From Streptomyces brevispora (GTDB taxonomy: Bacteria; Actinomycetota; Actinomycetes; Streptomycetales; Streptomycetaceae): a DNA stretch of 64,000 nucleotides. The notes beneath the pieces are model-generated. The model ran no database searches. It saw only the letters and a program-made list of their open reading frames with translations, and was not told the DNA's origin. The position numbers and the translations under genes are program-made. The stretch is taken from NCBI RefSeq assembly GCF_007829885.1, contig NZ_VIWW01000002.1, positions 186,001-250,000 on the forward strand, given 5' to 3'. Shown piece after piece: positions 63,918 through 64,000 of the stretch (the stretch's first letter is position 1; every line of letters starts with the position of its first letter).

Positions 63918-64000
63918 TCAGCCGACCGAAACGGACCGTGCCACCGAGGGCTGCACGTACTCCGGCGACATGATGCCGCTCAGGTCGAACGGCCCGTCGG
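63918..64000 (-). CDS. C-terminal end of an unidentified protein, truncated by the window
   Basis: The minus-strand frame reads DGPFDLSGIMSPEYVQPSVA and RSVSVG then stops at 63918. G/C-ending codons and the following terminator support a real gene end. Too little is visible to name it. Confidence 0.5.
   Translation of the reverse strand, partial: DGPFDLSGIMSPEYVQPSVARSVSVG

Overview
The window is about 72% G+C with strong G/C preference at third codon positions, many GTG starts, ATGA/GTGA stop-start overlaps and long GC-rich terminator hairpins. Its gene content (DUF6421, DUF5134, DUF6332 and SCO4225-like proteins, a DUF305/LVIVD pair, MsiK-style sugar importers without their own ATPase, many LacI, ROK and TetR regulators) points to a Streptomyces chromosome, or a very close actinomycete. 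All functions below come from reading motifs; no database search was run.

Layout. 1-3182: end of a nonribosomal peptide synthetase, a Phe-type adenylation domain, carrier domain and reductase release domain. 3.4-11.1 kb: a LacI-controlled CUT2 sugar importer (binding protein, ATPase, two permeases), its regulator and an aldose 1-epimerase. 11.2-14.2 kb: secreted alpha-amylase. 14.7-17.1 kb: divergent DUF305 and LVIVD-repeat genes. 17.4-23.1 kb: mostly minus-strand small genes, a HAD hydrolase, PAP2 phosphatase, M56 metalloprotease, DUF5134, VOC protein, acetyltransferase and phosphodiesterase. 23.6-27.7 kb: DUF6421, SDR, threonine aldolase and a frameshifted transglutaminase-like gene as a probable operon. 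27.8-33.3 kb: PlsC-type acyltransferase, thioredoxin-like protein, a leader peptide with a flavin reductase, etfBA and a DUF6986/HpcH-like protein. 33.3-41.0 kb: an alpha-galactoside cluster (LacI repressor, ROK kinase, GH27 alpha-galactosidase, CUT1 importer).

41.1-43.3 kb carries the most notable locus: an apparently unannotated Y RNA with a circularly permuted tRNA-like module, lying directly upstream of a TROVE/Ro60 (Rsr) gene whose ribosome-binding site is folded into a hairpin, followed by a 29-bp tandem repeat. 43.4-50.5 kb: small genes, a TmrB-like/Nudix fusion, a broken metallo-beta-lactamase-fold gene, an M20 dipeptidase, a geranylgeranyl-reductase-like flavoprotein, and a divergent F420-type oxidoreductase/TetR pair with an operator array. 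50.6-56.4 kb: a NarL-type two-component system whose response-regulator start region is tandemly duplicated, two small membrane proteins, and an MFS exporter divergent from a ROK repressor with a XylR-like box. 56.6-61.0 kb: a decayed TetR gene and a SHOCT/ABC/FtsX operon. 61.1-64 kb: possible mobile-element remnants beside a tRNA-Trp(CCA), two lineage-specific hypothetical genes and the end of one more gene at the right edge.

Four genes are interrupted relative to their families (17.4, 26.8, 45.4 and 56.6 kb). Two show clean one-base losses in G/C runs, so they are either recent pseudogenes or sequencing errors.
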